Shown here: piece after piece, positions 22,921-36,259 of the stretch
How positions within the stretch are numbered: the first letter of the stretch is position 1
How the letters are laid out: every line of letters starts with the position of its first letter
DNA from: Acheta domesticus
Lineage: Eukaryota > Arthropoda > Insecta > Orthoptera > Gryllidae
Reading direction: 5' to 3'
Length of the DNA: 64,000 bases
Assembly (NCBI GenBank): GCA_031308135.1
Contig: JAHLJT010000631.1
Coordinates: 198,007,126 to 198,071,125 of the forward strand
Translations under genes and position numbers: made by a program
Notes under the pieces: model-generated
Database searches by the model: none
Told to the model about the DNA's origin: nothing
The model's input: only the letters and a program-made list of their open reading frames with translations

Positions 22921-24716
22921 ATATAATATTTTTGCGAACTCCCAGTGGAATCGGTATGAACATTTTGAGTCACTTCTTGTTATTTGTGAAGCAGACGATA
23001 CAATTTGACGAAGGCATAAGCTTTGCGTTAGAAAGGAAAGGGTTTCTAAATTTTTTTCACTTCCGCATTTTTTTTTTGTTAATCTTAATTAGTAAATTAA
23101 GAGAGTATAGGACCAAGAGAAGTTGTACTTTTCACCTTTATCATTTTTTTCGATTTTGTAACAGTGCACTGCGCGGTAGCATGTAAATTAAGGCAGAATG
23201 AGATATTCTTTTTTTGTGTTTCTGGTGAAATAGGTCTAAGGGTTTTGTTAGTTTATGTACGTGCCAGTACAACACTGTGGTACTTGCTATAATATGACAC
23301 TCACATCCTGAGGAGAATCAAGGACAATTGATCATAAACATTTTAAAATTATTTATTCTATGAAGGTGTATGCAAGCATTTCAATCAGTGCTTTATCATG
23401 TAATTGTGTTTATTTCTATAAGTAATTATATTGTTGATTCGTTACACATCCAAGGTGTATTTTTCTGTTAATCACAAATCCGAGAATTGCCCAGTCCCCA
23501 CAAGCAAGTAAAATTTCTTGTAACCCTGAAGAACCAGGGACCTTTCCCATCCTAAATTTGAGGAAAAGATCCCGTACATTGGTTACACAACAAATGATTG
23601 ATTTCTCGTATATTAAATTTCACCATTGTCTGTAGTTCCCTTTCCACATCCTCCCACTTCCCATTCAAAAATTTTGTGTCCCCCCTTCAAAATTGTCTCT
23701 GGAGGCACCACTGGGACTAGCTGACAGATTTGCATAAGGTGTGATGTATGTCAAGCCATCTTTCACCCCTACCCAGCAATATATACCGACAGCCGTTTTC
23801 ACGTGACTGCTGAGATTCCCATTCCACGTGAATTCCAAACGAACGGAAGGAGAGAGCGAATAGCTTTGGGAAAGGAATAAGAAGATTTCGAAGGGTCGTA
23901 AAGGTATTTCGCCAGATCACATCCCCAGCGGCTGATTCCACACAGAGCACGGCAACACAGTTCATTCACCTTGGTAAAGAATCCAGGTCGAAGGGATGTT
24001 CTTGTGCTGTTACATCCAATAAGGGACAATGCCTGTTGGAAAGCACACGGAAATAACGAAAGGTACCGAAGGTACGGAGTGAGGTACTTAAGGAGGAGAA
24101 GGAGATACTTTACTGAAAAGTTTTTAAAGAGCTGAAAAACTTTAAGGGTGCGACACATCACTCATATATTTTGATCCTACCTCACTGGTGAGAGTGAAGT
24201 TTCATCGTCTTTCGATACTGAATCGGTCTCACAAATGATAAATGGAAATGATGAAGAGACTAGAATAACCAACAGAGATAAGTCGCATGAACACTCAGAG
24301 AATTGCGTACTGTGAGTTCGGTTCAAGGAAACATTGAAACAAGGCTATCGACCGTCACCAAACGTGCAGTTAGTGATTCTGCTGAAAACCAAGATGTCAC
24401 AATGAAATCGTAAACTTGCGCGAATGAAGTCAAATTGTTCTTCCCAAACGATGCAGTGGCAGATTCAGGTGGAGGGGAATCACAGGGGTCCTAGCACCTC
24501 AAAACTTTGTTGGAAAAAATATACACTATTTTGGAAAGAAGGTAAATTATTCACGCAAAATAAAATGAAGACATTGCACCACTTCGTGAAATAGTGAGAC
24601 ACTTATAAGATACACAAGCATTACATTTAATTGTCACCATTCCCGTCACCTTGTTGGAAGCATTACATTCTAAAAGCAAATATTATTACATTGATCCATG
24701 ACAAGATTGTGACGAT
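22921..24716. other. AT-rich sequence with isolated hAT-like ends
   Basis: The complement of about 23701-23713 reads CAGTGGTGCCTCC, and 24451-24466 reads CAGTGGCAGATTCAGG; both look like hAT ends. I could not find a matching opposite end for either, so they are left as fragments. Confidence 0.35.
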
Positions 24717-24905
24717 GTACCTCCCTCTCCGTCTTTCTCCCCTTCTATTTCTTTCTTTCTCTTTCTCTCACTATCTTTCTCCCTTCCTCACTATCATTCT
24801 CTCTCCCTTCTCTTCTTTCTTTTTCCCTTCTCTCTCTCTTTCTCTCTCCCTTTTCTTCTCATCTTTTTTCTCTCTGTTTTCGTTCTCTCCTTTCTCCTTT
24901 CAACC
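24717..24905. repeat. Polypyrimidine (TC-rich) tract
   Basis: Nearly 190 bases of almost pure C/T on the plus strand, made of TCTCTC, TTTCT and CCCTTC groups. The long open frames over it on both strands come from this simple composition. Confidence 0.95.
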
Positions 24906-27771
24906 GAAAGTTGTCCAAGCTCAAAATCGTGCATGGTAGTGAGGACAATTGTGGGAAAGCGGTACTTTAAAAAATATACGTGGACATACACTTGTGTGAC
25001 ATGTTATCTTTCCGCATTATTAGCAAATACTTGCCTGGATAAGGACATGCGACCACCCATTTCTCTTTCCTCATGCACCAGTACTCCGCGAGAGCGGGGC
25101 AGTAACACCTGAAATAAAAAGCAAGAAATGTCCATAATATATTGGATATGGTTTGAAATAATGTCCATTAGTAAAGTGAAAGCAAAGACACTTATTTGTG
25201 CATCAGCACCACGCACAATGTTTTGAGTCATAATTGTGACTCGGATTTTTAGGTTTTTACATATTTTTGTGTCCCTTACTTCCAAAATACAAAATTCTGG
25301 TGAAGTATTATAAATCATTTTCACGATAATCCCATATTTCACTTTTAGCATATCTATAAAATCTAACTTGAATATCTTAAAACACCTAAAGGGCTTGAAA
25401 TTTAAAAATCAGGTAAGTTGTTACATCGTTGATTTCTTCAATTGGCATTAGCATGAGAATAGGAATTATGAATATCACTTTTTCATATGTTATCCCCTCT
25501 TGAAATTCAGAAATATATCGTAATAGGCCTCATTTTGACGCCTCGAAAGACGAAGCCTCAAATGATAGTCACTATCAAGGACCCAAAATATATGAAGCTA
25601 CACAGCCTGTAACTTGTTCGTAATGGTCCTAATTAGAAAAGCCGCGATTGTCTACCCCTTGTGTCCTTTCCTCCGATCCAAATACTTTTGGGGAGTGTTT
25701 GCATTGTTTTGTTATTTTCATATCGCATAATCTGCTGAAATTGAAGAAGAGCTCTTTAATTGTCAGATTTGTTTCGTCATTCTTCCATACAATTTCAATA
25801 TGTAGAAAATTTTCAATTTAAATTGAGTGTGACCATCAAAATTATTAAATCACCTGCCTTCATCTATCAAATTTACAATGCGCGCAGAAAATAAACACAA
25901 CATTTTTAGTTTTGAAATTTTAAATTTTTAGTTTTCCTATTATGTAGCTTCCGGCCTTTTGACAGACTTTTATGGTTTCTTGAATGCCTAGGAGCTCGGT
26001 AAAATAAAAAAAATGAACAACTTTCGATTTTGACTGGAAATTGGAAATATTTGATTGTGTTATTTCATTCTCTTATTCTCATACTGCACGTACGAACTGA
26101 ATTCGCATACTCAGTGCGATTCTGCATACGACACAGCTGACGTCATGCGACATCAAGGCCCAAGGAAGAGGCCGCCCGCCATTGAATAATTGCCATTCAT
26201 GTGTTGTGATATGGAAAAGTAACATTTCATAGTTTTGGTAAGTAAAGAACTGCTACGAGTGTAGTACATATTTATACACTATCTATATATTATGTTATTT
26301 CAGGATTCGTGAAAACTTTCTTGATAAAATATTTAATTTATTGTAGCACGAGAGAATATTTAATTTGTTCTTGAACAGTGTACGTGCTACATTTTTGGAA
26401 AACTATTTGTGTGGTTCAGCAGTAATTTTGCTGCAGGCTACTAGAATTAAATTTTAACTACTGGTGCTACAACAGCGCGTACTTTTTTCGCGATATTGTT
26501 AATGGCTATGCAATTTTATAATATGACAGTTTCTTTCTTACACTTCAACTACCATTTGAAATATTCTTAACCAAAGTGTGAAAAATACATATTTTTTTTA
26601 ATTAAAAATGCTTAAACGAAAACAACTTTCTGCCGTTGAATTCAGTGCATTCACGTATTACATATATGTACTCGTACAAACGATGCGTGATGCGTATTTT
26701 AACCGTAAATAAAATTATTAGTTTATAATTATTAACGCGATTGAAAGGCAGCAGTCATTATCGCCTTCTGTTATCAGTGCGGCGCTACAGCAATGGATTG
26801 CAACGAGCAACAATGACCGTTAATTCGTATGGGATACACATTTTACAAATCATCATTCTTGTTACCGCTAGCAAGAAAATGAAAATGGGTAGAAAAATGG
26901 AATAATCAAATATAATATTTTTATATTCATCAAAATTACTTGGTTTTTACATGCATTACTCTTCATTCCCACGTCTTATTAAACAGAGAGATCACCTATT
27001 CGTTTTCGCATTTAACTTAATTAAAGGACGCAATTTAAAATAGATTTTAAATAATTCTTAAAACATTAATTTTAAAACGTATAAAAAAGCTCGAATGTAA
27101 GAAATTAACAATGAAATGTGAAATAATACACAAATTCTTACTTACGTAGCATCCAACTGCCTGGCATCACCTTCATTTTACGTTCACGAAGCGCAGTAAA
27201 TTCGGAGCCGGTGACTATGTTTGACGCTAAATTACTAATAAAATACTTATAGTTTCTAAAAATTCAATATGTCCTTTATTTGAAGATTTGTTTTTGATGA
27301 ACACGTTTCATTAAGAAAAAATGGATCTTTACAATTTTAGTCATAGGAAGAGTCGTAATTTTTTAAATTTTCGAAAAATCAGACGAACATGAGACTTGCG
27401 CCATACTCTTAAACATGCTTCACGCTATCAAAGGTCCAAAATTAATAAAAAAATTGTGTGCCGTTTTTAAGAAAAAAATATTTAAAGAAAATAAAAATTG
27501 CCTTTCTTTGTCACAAAATTTCGCACAAAATACCCATGTTTTCGAAAAATTGAACATTACATTATTTTTAGATCTAATTTGATGACCACATTCCATTAAG
27601 AAAAAAAATATCTTCATAATTGTAGTTGTAGGAAGACTTAATAATAATAGTAGAAATAGTAGAATAGAAATAGAAATAAGAGTAGAAATAATTGTAGTTG
27701 TAAACTTCCTTCACACTATCCAATAATAAATTTTAACCAGAAACGTTGCAGACATTTTTTTAAATTTCGAA
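24906..27771. other. AT-rich sequence, no gene recognised
   Basis: I see no transposon ends or coding blocks. The segment at about 26100-26220 is less AT-rich and includes a TGACGTCA-like site, but nothing else supports a promoter. Confidence 0.5.
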
Positions 27772-28155
27772 AATTTCCCAGGGGCTTCATGTAAAGTACC
27801 CCCCAAAATTCAAATATCGGCTGCAAATTCAAGAGGATGCGACATCAGCCAGATCAACTGAGGATATCAATTTTGGAGAAAATCAACTTAACAGTATAGC
27901 CGCTAGCGTTGTTCACAGACATTGGACGGACGGACAGACATTTTGCCGTCAATCGATTTTTCGGTATCAAGTACCCACAAAACATGTATTCTGGCTATAT
28001 CTCGTGTTAGAGGATTTTTTTCCAAATTTAGCACCTGGATTTATCCACTTTTTTCTAGCCAGGGCCCAGTAATGAGTTTTTCTACTGAAAATTTGCCGTT
28101 TTTCGCACCGCATTACATAACTTTCTCTCTATCGCGATTGCATCAGCGAGAAAGT
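27772..28155 (+). repeat. Hairpin-ended repeat, copy A
   Basis: Carries the family's ordered blocks: GGGGCTTCATGTAAAGTACC, a GGACGGACGGACAGAC run, TTTTTCGGTATCAAG, GGATTTTTTTC..AATTTAGC, TTTATCCAC, and finally CATTACATA followed by a hairpin (28120-28155) with stem ACTTTCTC/GAGAAAGT. I cannot assign it to a named transposon class. Confidence 0.8.
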
Positions 28156-30479
28156 ACAAAAACAACTTCAAAATGTAATTTCTCTTTTCATGAAATCTAA
28201 AAAGTATTTATGCTTTAGTCGTAACAGGTTTTCATACACTGTCACGGACAAGCCAAATGTGTAAAGGTGATTTCTAATATATGAATTATATTAATGCCAC
28301 AAATCATAATTTGCAGGCCGCTCGGGCATTTATCAGGGCAGTGAATATCTGAAATACAGGAAAGCCTCAATGTGCCTTGTCAAGATTGTGGCGTATTTTC
28401 TGCCGCTAGTTGCAAATTTTAAATCATCTTGCAGCTCCTCTCTAATTCAGAATAAACCAAGTATATTCTTTCAACTAGGAAACGACAAATCTAATGGACA
28501 AATTTCACTGAATTCGTTGTTGTCTCAGTTCCCTGGCGGCGAACGCGGGAGGCGAAAAACGTTGGTAGAATTGGCCACCCTCGTAGCCCCAACTTTGAAA
28601 ATTGCCTCTAAATACAGACCTCGTCGGTGGTGAGCAATAGGCAAGTATCCAAAGTCTCACCATGAGAAAGAACAAATATATAACTTCAACGACAGACATC
28701 ATGTTCTGGAATGGCACAGACTTTCTCACACTATTTAATTTCTTTATCTCTTCAGCCTGTGATATTTTTCCGTTTTGTCTCATCGTTTACTCAGCTGCCA
28801 TTTATTGTCACCAAAAATCAATTTTTTCACGTTTTTCGAAACCCTAATTGTAGAATTGAAATATCACTTTAAGAATATTTTACAAGAGTAAAATCTCGTC
28901 CTTTATGAACATTTTCTTTGGAATATTTGGAGCTCTTTTTAAGAAAATGTCGTTTGAACGTTTGTGAAAATGCGCATTTTGATGCTCATTCAAAACTTTC
29001 GAGTTTTCGAGAAACTTCCTAAGAAGTTACTTCAAGCAATTGTACACAAAAAGGCGATAGTGTGTAAAAATGTCAATGTTCGAAATGTAAATTTATCCAT
29101 TGAGTTTATCCACATTTTTGGTATCAGGACCCGGCAATGACTTTTTTCGACGGAAAATATACCGTTTTTTCGCGCAGCATTAAATAACTTTCCCTAAACT
29201 ACGTATATACACCGCATATACTACGTATACGGGAAAGTAAAAATGGCGATTGAATGATCCTGAAAATGCGGAATTAAGAGCTTTTATTCATTCAAATCTT
29301 TTGAGTTTTAGAAAAAATTTACAAAATATCATTTGAAGCACTTGTATTCACAAAAGCAACTAGTGGTGCTACAGAATGGCACAGACTTCCCCGTATTGGT
29401 TTTCTATTTCCTTGGGTCTTCTCTAGCTATTCGGAATTGCCACATACTCTTTCTTGCCAGCTGCCATCTATCACTGCCAAAAGTACATTTTTTGTCATTT
29501 TCTTAATTTTTCTATAGGTAGAACGGAAATATTAATTTTAAAATATTAAAGAACACAAAAACCTAGTCCTAAATGGCAATTTTCTTTTAAAAATTATGAC
29601 CCGTTTAAGAGAAATGGCGTTTTAGCGCTACTAATAATGCGAAATTTGAAGCTCATTTTCACAGAAAATGTTTGAGTTTTCAAAATACTTTATTTGAAGT
29701 TATTTGAATCACGTACACTCACAAATATAATAATATTTACAAATTGCTAGTAATGTGCATATTAAAGATGTGAGATCTTTCAAAAAAAATACAATTATGT
29801 AATTTTTGAAAAAAACAAAATAATAACTCAAAATAAACTTTACGCTACACTAAAGAGTGTAATTTGCACTATCCGTTACAAATGTTTGAAGAAAAAATTT
29901 GCAGCCATATACGAGAAAATAGCGTTTGAGCGTTTCTGAAAATGCGAAATTTTGAACTGCTTTTCACAGAAAACGGTCATGTTTTCGAGAAATTTTACTT
30001 GATATTGTTTAAATCACATGTACTCATAAATATAATAATGTGAAAAAATCGCCGCTAATGTAAATATTATCGACGTGAAAAACATGTGAAAAAATTTACA
30101 TTTTTGTAATTTTTTAAAAAACCAACCTATAGAGCAATATGGCTTTTACGTCATCTGATAGAGTAAATTTACCACTATCCCTACCAAAAGTTTAAAGAAA
30201 AAATCTGGAGCCGTTTTTGAGAAAATCTTGTTTTTGTAATTTTTTAAAATTGCACATATTGCACGCAATATTGCACGAAAACTACTAAAATTTTGAAAAA
30301 TGAAAGAACTCAATATGCAGAACAAATTTTATTTGAAGAAAAAATCTCTGTCTTCAATTTTGTAGTTGGAGATAGACGCCGAAAAAAATTCAAACTTTCT
30401 CAATTTTCGAAAATTCAGAGGTATTCGGGAAAATCGGACCTATGCCGTGTTAATAATGTTTATTTTACTCTTTTCATAC
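28156..30479. repeat. Degenerate long-period tandem repeats, with partial hairpin copy B
   Basis: Similar blocks recur at irregular spacing. A block including GAATGGCACAGACTT begins near 28702 and 29371 (about 670 apart). A block of the type 'aatgcg.a.tt...gagttttc.a.aa' followed by 'ttgaa..a..tgta.tca' recurs near 28975, 29265, 29635 and 29945. A partial copy of the hairpin-ended family (about 29095-29238) lies in between; its hairpin at 29187-29238 has stem ACTTTCCC/GGGAAAGT. Confidence 0.6.
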
Positions 30480-30926
30480 AAGAAATTTAAAGAAAAAATT
30501 TGGAGCCTTTTTGAGAAAATTTTGAAAATGTCCGCGAGGCTTCATGTAAAGTACCCCCAAATTTTGAAGAATCGTTTTCAAAATCTCAAAGCTTTGACTA
30601 GAACCAGATAGGCGCTAGCAGTGTTCACAGACGGACAGACAGAGGAACGGACGGAGGGACGGACGGACGGACGGACAGACAGACGGACGTTTTCCTTTCA
30701 ATTGGTTTTTCGGTATCAAGGACCTAGAAAACAGGGTTTCTGGCTACACCACGTGATAGGGGATTTTTTTTCTTAATTTAGCAACTGGTTTTATCCACTA
30801 TTTCGTTTTCACGGCCCGGAAATTAATTTTTTTCCGGCTAAAATTGGCCATTTTTTCGCGCAGCATTACATAACTTTCCCTATACTACGTATATCACTCC
30901 GTGTATACGTACGTATACGGGAAAAT
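30480..30926 (+). repeat. Hairpin-ended repeat, copy C
   Basis: Same block order as copy A, with a long GGAC/GACA tetranucleotide run (about 30625-30690). It ends in a hairpin (30873-30926) whose arms hold several TACGTATA-type palindromes; the outermost stem is ACTTTCCC/GGGAAAAT, with one mismatch. Closely related to copy D. Confidence 0.82.
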
Positions 30927-32513
30927 AAAAATACTTCTTCTGTCATTAGACCTAACGACCTCTAACCGTTAGCGGTCGACCTTTAGAACCTCGAGGACGA
31001 CTAATTTTATAATTTTAAATCTTGCGGTTCAGTATGCTTAAATCTATTTAATCCTGACAAAATGATTACAAGTGGCGGAAGCCAATTTTCTCTATTTAAT
31101 CAGCACAATTGTTTAATTGCATCAAAAGTTAGTATATTAATTAGTTAAAGATATTATAACTAATATAAAATAATCGAAAAATAATTAAGTCACATTTTAA
31201 GGTAACATTTGATCACACTTGTTTAAAATATTTTAATGTCATTTTATTCCAATGTTTTATAGTTAGACGGACAGACGTTTGATTGTTTTGGTACAACTCG
31301 TGAATTGGGTGCAACACTAAGTTGAAACCTAAAAATTCAGAATTTAAAAATGTCTTATAATATTACTTTTGTTTTATTTTTGTTTGTCAGACAAACCTGT
31401 ATCCTTTCTCGAGGATATAGGGGTGGCAACCTCTCTTCTAGATCGTTTTTCAGATCTAACAGAATCGCTCATATACACCCAGACAGATCTACTACTTGTT
31501 TGTCCCATTTTTGATAAGTGTTCAGAGGAAATGTTTATACTTGCTAATTTGGGTTCTTGCTGAACATTTCAGGAACAGCATAATACATCGCTCCTATCCC
31601 CCCACTCCAATCAAATAGATATGCTTCACGACTGTGAATATATGTGAGCCATGAAATACCCTCATACCTTCTCTCCCTGTACCCACATTCAATTAATTGT
31701 ATCACTTCATTCACAAAAAGAATGCATTGCATTTTACCACCTGTTATCTTTGTTACAAGTATGTCGAAGCAGAACTTAATGAATACGCTGTGGTATGGAA
31801 TTTTTAAATTATCGATTTTATAAAACTGAGTGAGCACAGAATTCATTAGTCACAGTACCAAATATTTTATTATGGAGAGACTTTAAGAAGAAATAGTTTT
31901 TCTTAAAGCAAATGAATATGTTATATACAACCGTTAAAGTGCTCCGATATGTTCCATTCCATCATATTGGTTCTTTGTGGTACATAAATATATTTAGTGT
32001 CTATATGGATAAAGTTATTTTATGCACAAATTATTCCTATTTATATTTCTTAAGGTTATACCAATGAACAGAGGTACATAAAATATGTAAAGCACAAAGA
32101 ATACACTACTTGACAATGAAAGTATTTTACACACCAAGACGGGAGGGCGGCGCACTCCGCGTCCAGTGTCACCTTAGGAGACCATTGAAGCACTTCCTTT
32201 CACTCACCACAAATCTCAAACTGACATAACAATGAAAATAGTTATCAAAGAACACTGAAAGAAATTAAGTAAAATAAATGCGATGTACTTTTGTTTAAAT
32301 GGAAGTTCCATTCTGAGCAGACACAAAAGTAGCAAATCCTATGTGGCTATTTGCAGGCCTTGGTGGCCCAATGCATTCATTTTGATGCTATTAATACATA
32401 ACTGGCCTTTAGGGTGTCTCGATGAGAACACACAATTCTTCCTACAAAAATATTCCGAGCGAATGGGTGTTCCAGAATACTTTCTGGGGGGCGACACTAA
32501 ATTCCTCCTCACA
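30927..32513. other. Spacer, nothing recognised
   Basis: AT-rich. The frames at 31369-31563 (+) and 31544-31846 (-) show no domain that I know. A short GACGGACAGACG piece at about 31265 recalls the hairpin-ended family. Confidence 0.45.
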
Positions 32514-32839
32514 CAGCGCCCTCTAGAATACAAAGCCTGGCGACGGGCAGCCATCTTGCCAATGACGTCACCCCGACGCGGACCATGGCCAGCTTTACTC
32601 AGGCCCCGAAGCATACGTCATAGTTTTAAGTCACGTGATCACGGTAGTCGAAAGTCCTCCAGGCTCCGGCGGCCTCGCCAAAAGTGGTTTGTTTTGGAAG
32701 GCAAGAGGAGAAAATTTGGCTAACAAACTGCGCATCTTTCGGCAATGTACAACTAAGACATCTACAAAACTATCATTATACATTTTGAGGAAATTAAATC
32801 TTTCAATCATCCGCAATCAGGTCTTGCGGATGTCCCAAG

Positions 32840-33225
32840 GCCAGTACAATGTATCAACATTGCCTATTTATTTACGAATCTGTAATCTTTGTCAAAACTG
32901 ACTTACTTAACGGTGGGAACATATTTTCACGTAATACTGATATTTATAATCACAACACACGTCGTAAAAATCATGTTCATCAAGTGTCAATATCAACAAC
33001 TCATTACAAGAAATCTACATATATGTACGTTACTTTACAACGCATTGCCAGATGACATTAAACAATTAAAGTTGGTAAACAAATTTAAGTTAAAAGTAAA
33101 GCAGTTAAGAGTAAAGCAGGCCTTGGACGCGGACCTACGATCTATGCTGAAGTTAATAGCAGCAGCATTTCACAATACATTTCTCCCTGGCACTTCATTT
33201 TCCACCAACAGATTTTGGTAACGAA
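32840..33225 (+). pseudogene. LINE 3' coding end fragment
   Basis: Two overlapping frames give IYNHNTRRKNHVHQVSISTT and then CTLLYNALPDDIKQLKLVNK with FKLKVKQ. The order 'hnTR.k......s....g..lyN.LP..iK.....FK..lk' is the usual end of many non-LTR retrotransposon ORF2 proteins. One frameshift separates the halves. Confidence 0.65.
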
Positions 33226-33639
33226 AATCGAAGAATTTATATTTTTAGAAATGTGTTGCTTTTATTTCAGGAAAATGTTTCTTTGAAAGAAAAAAAATAA
33301 AACTTGTCCTACATCTATCAACAAAATTAGAATCAGAAGTTAATAAAAATACTTTGATTAATTTTAGGAATAGTAATTTATTTTGAAGAAAATCATATCA
33401 CAATTTACATATTTTACTCAATACATATTTTGTGTAACCAACAAAAATGTTTAAGTAGTTTCTCAATACATATGCGTACTTATTCCTACATGAATACACA
33501 CAAACATTATTTTTACAGAATAGATGATTTAAAATATTTGGGAAAGAAAAGTACAGAAGCAGAATCATGCTGCAGGCTACATTTTGAGCTGAGAAATCAC
33601 GCAACAATTATGTAAATATTAAAGCACATAAGACATCCC

Positions 33640-33985
33640 ACATAACTTAATATTTGAAGCCCTGAACGAAAAACTTGATAAGGAAAATTCATTTAAAATA
33701 CCGAATGAGAAGATCCTGCCAGCAATTAGATTACTGTTGAATAACAAATTCTTCAAATTCAATGATTCTTGTTACATACAAAAACAGGGGACTCCAATAG
33801 GTGGACCCATGAATTACCTCTTTTCTGAATTGTTTATGTAGCTGACACAGTAATCGTAAGTCAAAATGAAGTAATATTTTATGCTAGGTATGTGGATGAC
33901 ACGATATTAATTGTTGATGAGGCAAAGATTGAATCCATTTTTCAACAATTCAATAAATATCACCAAACCTATTACTATCACCAAA
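33640..33985 (+). pseudogene. Penelope-like element reverse transcriptase fragment
   Basis: The plus strand encodes LLLNNKFFKFNDSCYIQKQG, then TPIGGPMNYLFSELFM and, after a frame break, YARYVDDTILIVDEAKIESI. This matches the Penelope-type RT core (f.f....Y.Q..G..MGsP.s...aelfM...rYVDD...i) rather than the LINE core. The YVDD catalytic box survives but the frame does not. Confidence 0.85.
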
Positions 33986-34026
33986 GTTTGCAAGTTTAAA
34001 TTATTTTTTAATTACCTATCCTTATT

Positions 34027-34185
34027 TTACCCTAAGTTATTGTTGGGTACGAAAGTTTTCTCTCTACAAATAGCTCTGACCCATGCACTCCTTGGCTCTT
34101 TCTCTATGGGAAAACCGAACACACTAACAGCAGGGCTGCTTCGGTAGTTGCCTTTACAATTGGGCACACAACATTTGAAAGGCAT
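34027..34185 (-). pseudogene. THAP zinc-finger N-terminus (P-type transposase remnant)
   Basis: From ATG at 34185 the minus strand encodes MPFKCCVPNCKGNY, then VSVFGFPIEKEPRSAWVRAI. This has the first cysteine pair (C-x2-4-C, CCVPNC) and the F.FP...R..W.RAI core of THAP DNA-binding domains. It stops after VPNNNLG, before the C-x2-H pair that would complete the finger. A host THAP gene fragment is possible, but its place inside inverted ends favours a P-type transposase. Confidence 0.78.
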
Positions 34186-34603
34186 TATTGTGATGAGCTG
34201 TAAATGAAACAATGAGGGTTTGAATAGTTCCGAATTTTTTAACATCTGTTTACTGTTTAATCACGTAAGTTCTAAACACTGTATGATCAATATGTACAAT
34301 AACCTAGAAGTCTCGTAACACGTTTTTTACAAATTGAAGCACAAATATATCATTTGCTTATATTTACCTAAATTTTAGATCTAAGACGTAAAGTGAACTC
34401 AATCAGAAACTACTGTTAATAAATTGTACTTACCAAGTTCGAATTTCCTTAATTAAAAACAATCAAATTGCTGAAAAATCATAACCAACACAACATAGCA
34501 AAACGCATAACACACGGAGTATCCGGTGGGATAGTCTCTTCGTGGGCCTACTCGTGCTTACGTCACAAAATCGTCGCCAGGCTTTGTATTGCAGAGGGCG
34601 CTG

Positions 34604-36259
34604 CCTCAGACCAAGCAACTCTGGTTAATATTTCCGAAAGGTTTCGTTCAGTATAAAATTAAATTTACTTACCATTTACTACTGTCTAAGCGTAGAATCA
34701 TCCCACCGCTATAGACGAAATTTTACTTTCTCATATGAGAAATAGAGCAGCTTCAAATAGATGAGATTTTGACAGAAATACACATTTTGGGGGAACCCTT
34801 ATACAGAAAAAGCGTTGTTGTTGTTGTTGTTGTCTTTTCAAAACCTCTTTCCGTCCGCTCATCAATGAAACAACACTAGAGCCTATAGTGTGATTTTTAT
34901 AACTGCCCCTCAAACCCCTAAAGCCACGATTGAATATCACACAATATTTCGCATCTTTCTCGCTCGTGTCGCTAGATGGGGCATGATCGCAAACTACTTG
35001 ATATTGTCGCAATCATCCGATATCTAGCGGTAAGACCGGGAAAGACGCAAAATACCGTGACATATTCCATTATCAAGACGGGCCTTGAGGGGCACAAAAA
35101 TCGCACTATAAAGCGAACTCAGAATTTTCGCCAAAATGAATATTCCCCAATCGACTTGGTTGTTGTCGCGGCCATCCGAATTTGAAACAGTTATTTTAAA
35201 GTGCGTAATTTTGAATAGAATCATGACAATAAAAATTGCAAGTAAACAAGATTTTTCAAAAGGTGGATCAACATTTTTTTCTTTAAATGTTTTGCTTGTT
35301 TAGAAAAATATGCTCAATAGTGTCTCAATATATGTCCGATTTTCATTACTCTGATTTTGAAAATTTTAATATTCAATTTTTTTCGAACCTGCACTACACC
35401 CTCAATATTGAAGAAAGAGTTTCCTTTCTTAATTGAATTTATTCCTTGAAATTGGATCTTTAAATCCTTATGTCTTTATCTGAAAATACTGAGTTGGGCA
35501 TAATACTTGAAAAAAGTATTTCAGATGCAAAATACTTCCTCGAAAGTATTTTAGATACCAAATACAAAATACTCCAATAAAAGTATCTTAGATACAAAAC
35601 AGTATTTTAAAATACTTTTGAAAATATAAAATAGTATTTTTAAATACTTTTGAAGATACAAAATACAACCAATAATGATCCAGTTTCACAATTTATTGTT
35701 CAAAACTTGGTTATGATTACAGTTGTATACAATTGGACAAGTTTCCCTTCAATACTACTAGTTTTTCAGTCATTGTATCACTAACATTTCTTCTTGTATT
35801 TGTAATTGATAAGGGTCTCACTCCATTAACAACGAATTTTGTAACAAGATCATATAATTTTGTTTGATATTCCCTTTTTCCTGCGTATTAAAGAAATCAG
35901 ATGTTAAACTTATTTGTTTTAACTTCTTGGCAATAATATCACTATTCTCAGTGCTGTTCATTTTCCTCCTAGGTGAATTTGGTCTATTAAACCAGGGATT
36001 TCCAAATTGCAAGATCTCAAGGGTTACAACTAAAACTTTTAATATGGTTGCGGGCCATATTTTCGTCACTCAGGTGATCCACAACTGACTTACCACGTAT
36101 TATTGATCTCAGCAATTTGCCCGGCTGCTCTGAAACGGGGAAGGAAGGGATGGAACCATGAGTGACATCAGGCCATACATAATGCAGGGAATGGCATGCG
36201 ATGATTTTGAATTTCTGAATTTACTTGAAAAAATGTATATCTAAACTTAATCTATTTTT
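34604..36259. other. Spacer with hAT-like subterminal repeats
   Basis: From about 35495 to 35665 short motifs AAAGTATTT, AAATACTTT and GATACAAAATAC recur on both strands, as in the subterminal zones of some hAT elements. Next to it, a minus frame (35818-36069) includes AKKLKQISLTSDFFNTQ; I do not recognise it. A (GTT)n run lies at about 34813-34830. Confidence 0.4.

Larger units (their letters stand above)
32514..34603 (-). mobile_element. P-like (THAP) DNA transposon remnant, about 2.1 kb
   Basis: The two ends are inverted repeats of about 32 bp, both starting CAGCGCCCTCT and running on through AATACAAAGCCTGGCGACG with two mismatches. Flanking bases CCTCACA and CCTCAGA look like a target duplication of about 7 bp with one change. 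Inside the right end a THAP domain reads inward on the minus strand, as expected for a P-type transposase. The centre has been replaced or invaded by LINE and Penelope-like pieces, and the transposase is gone after the THAP part. Confidence 0.7.

Noticed and set aside
24631..24991. Serine/leucine/phenylalanine-rich and arginine/glutamate-rich ORFs on both strands
   Set aside because: Both come from the polypyrimidine tract; simple-sequence translation, not genes.
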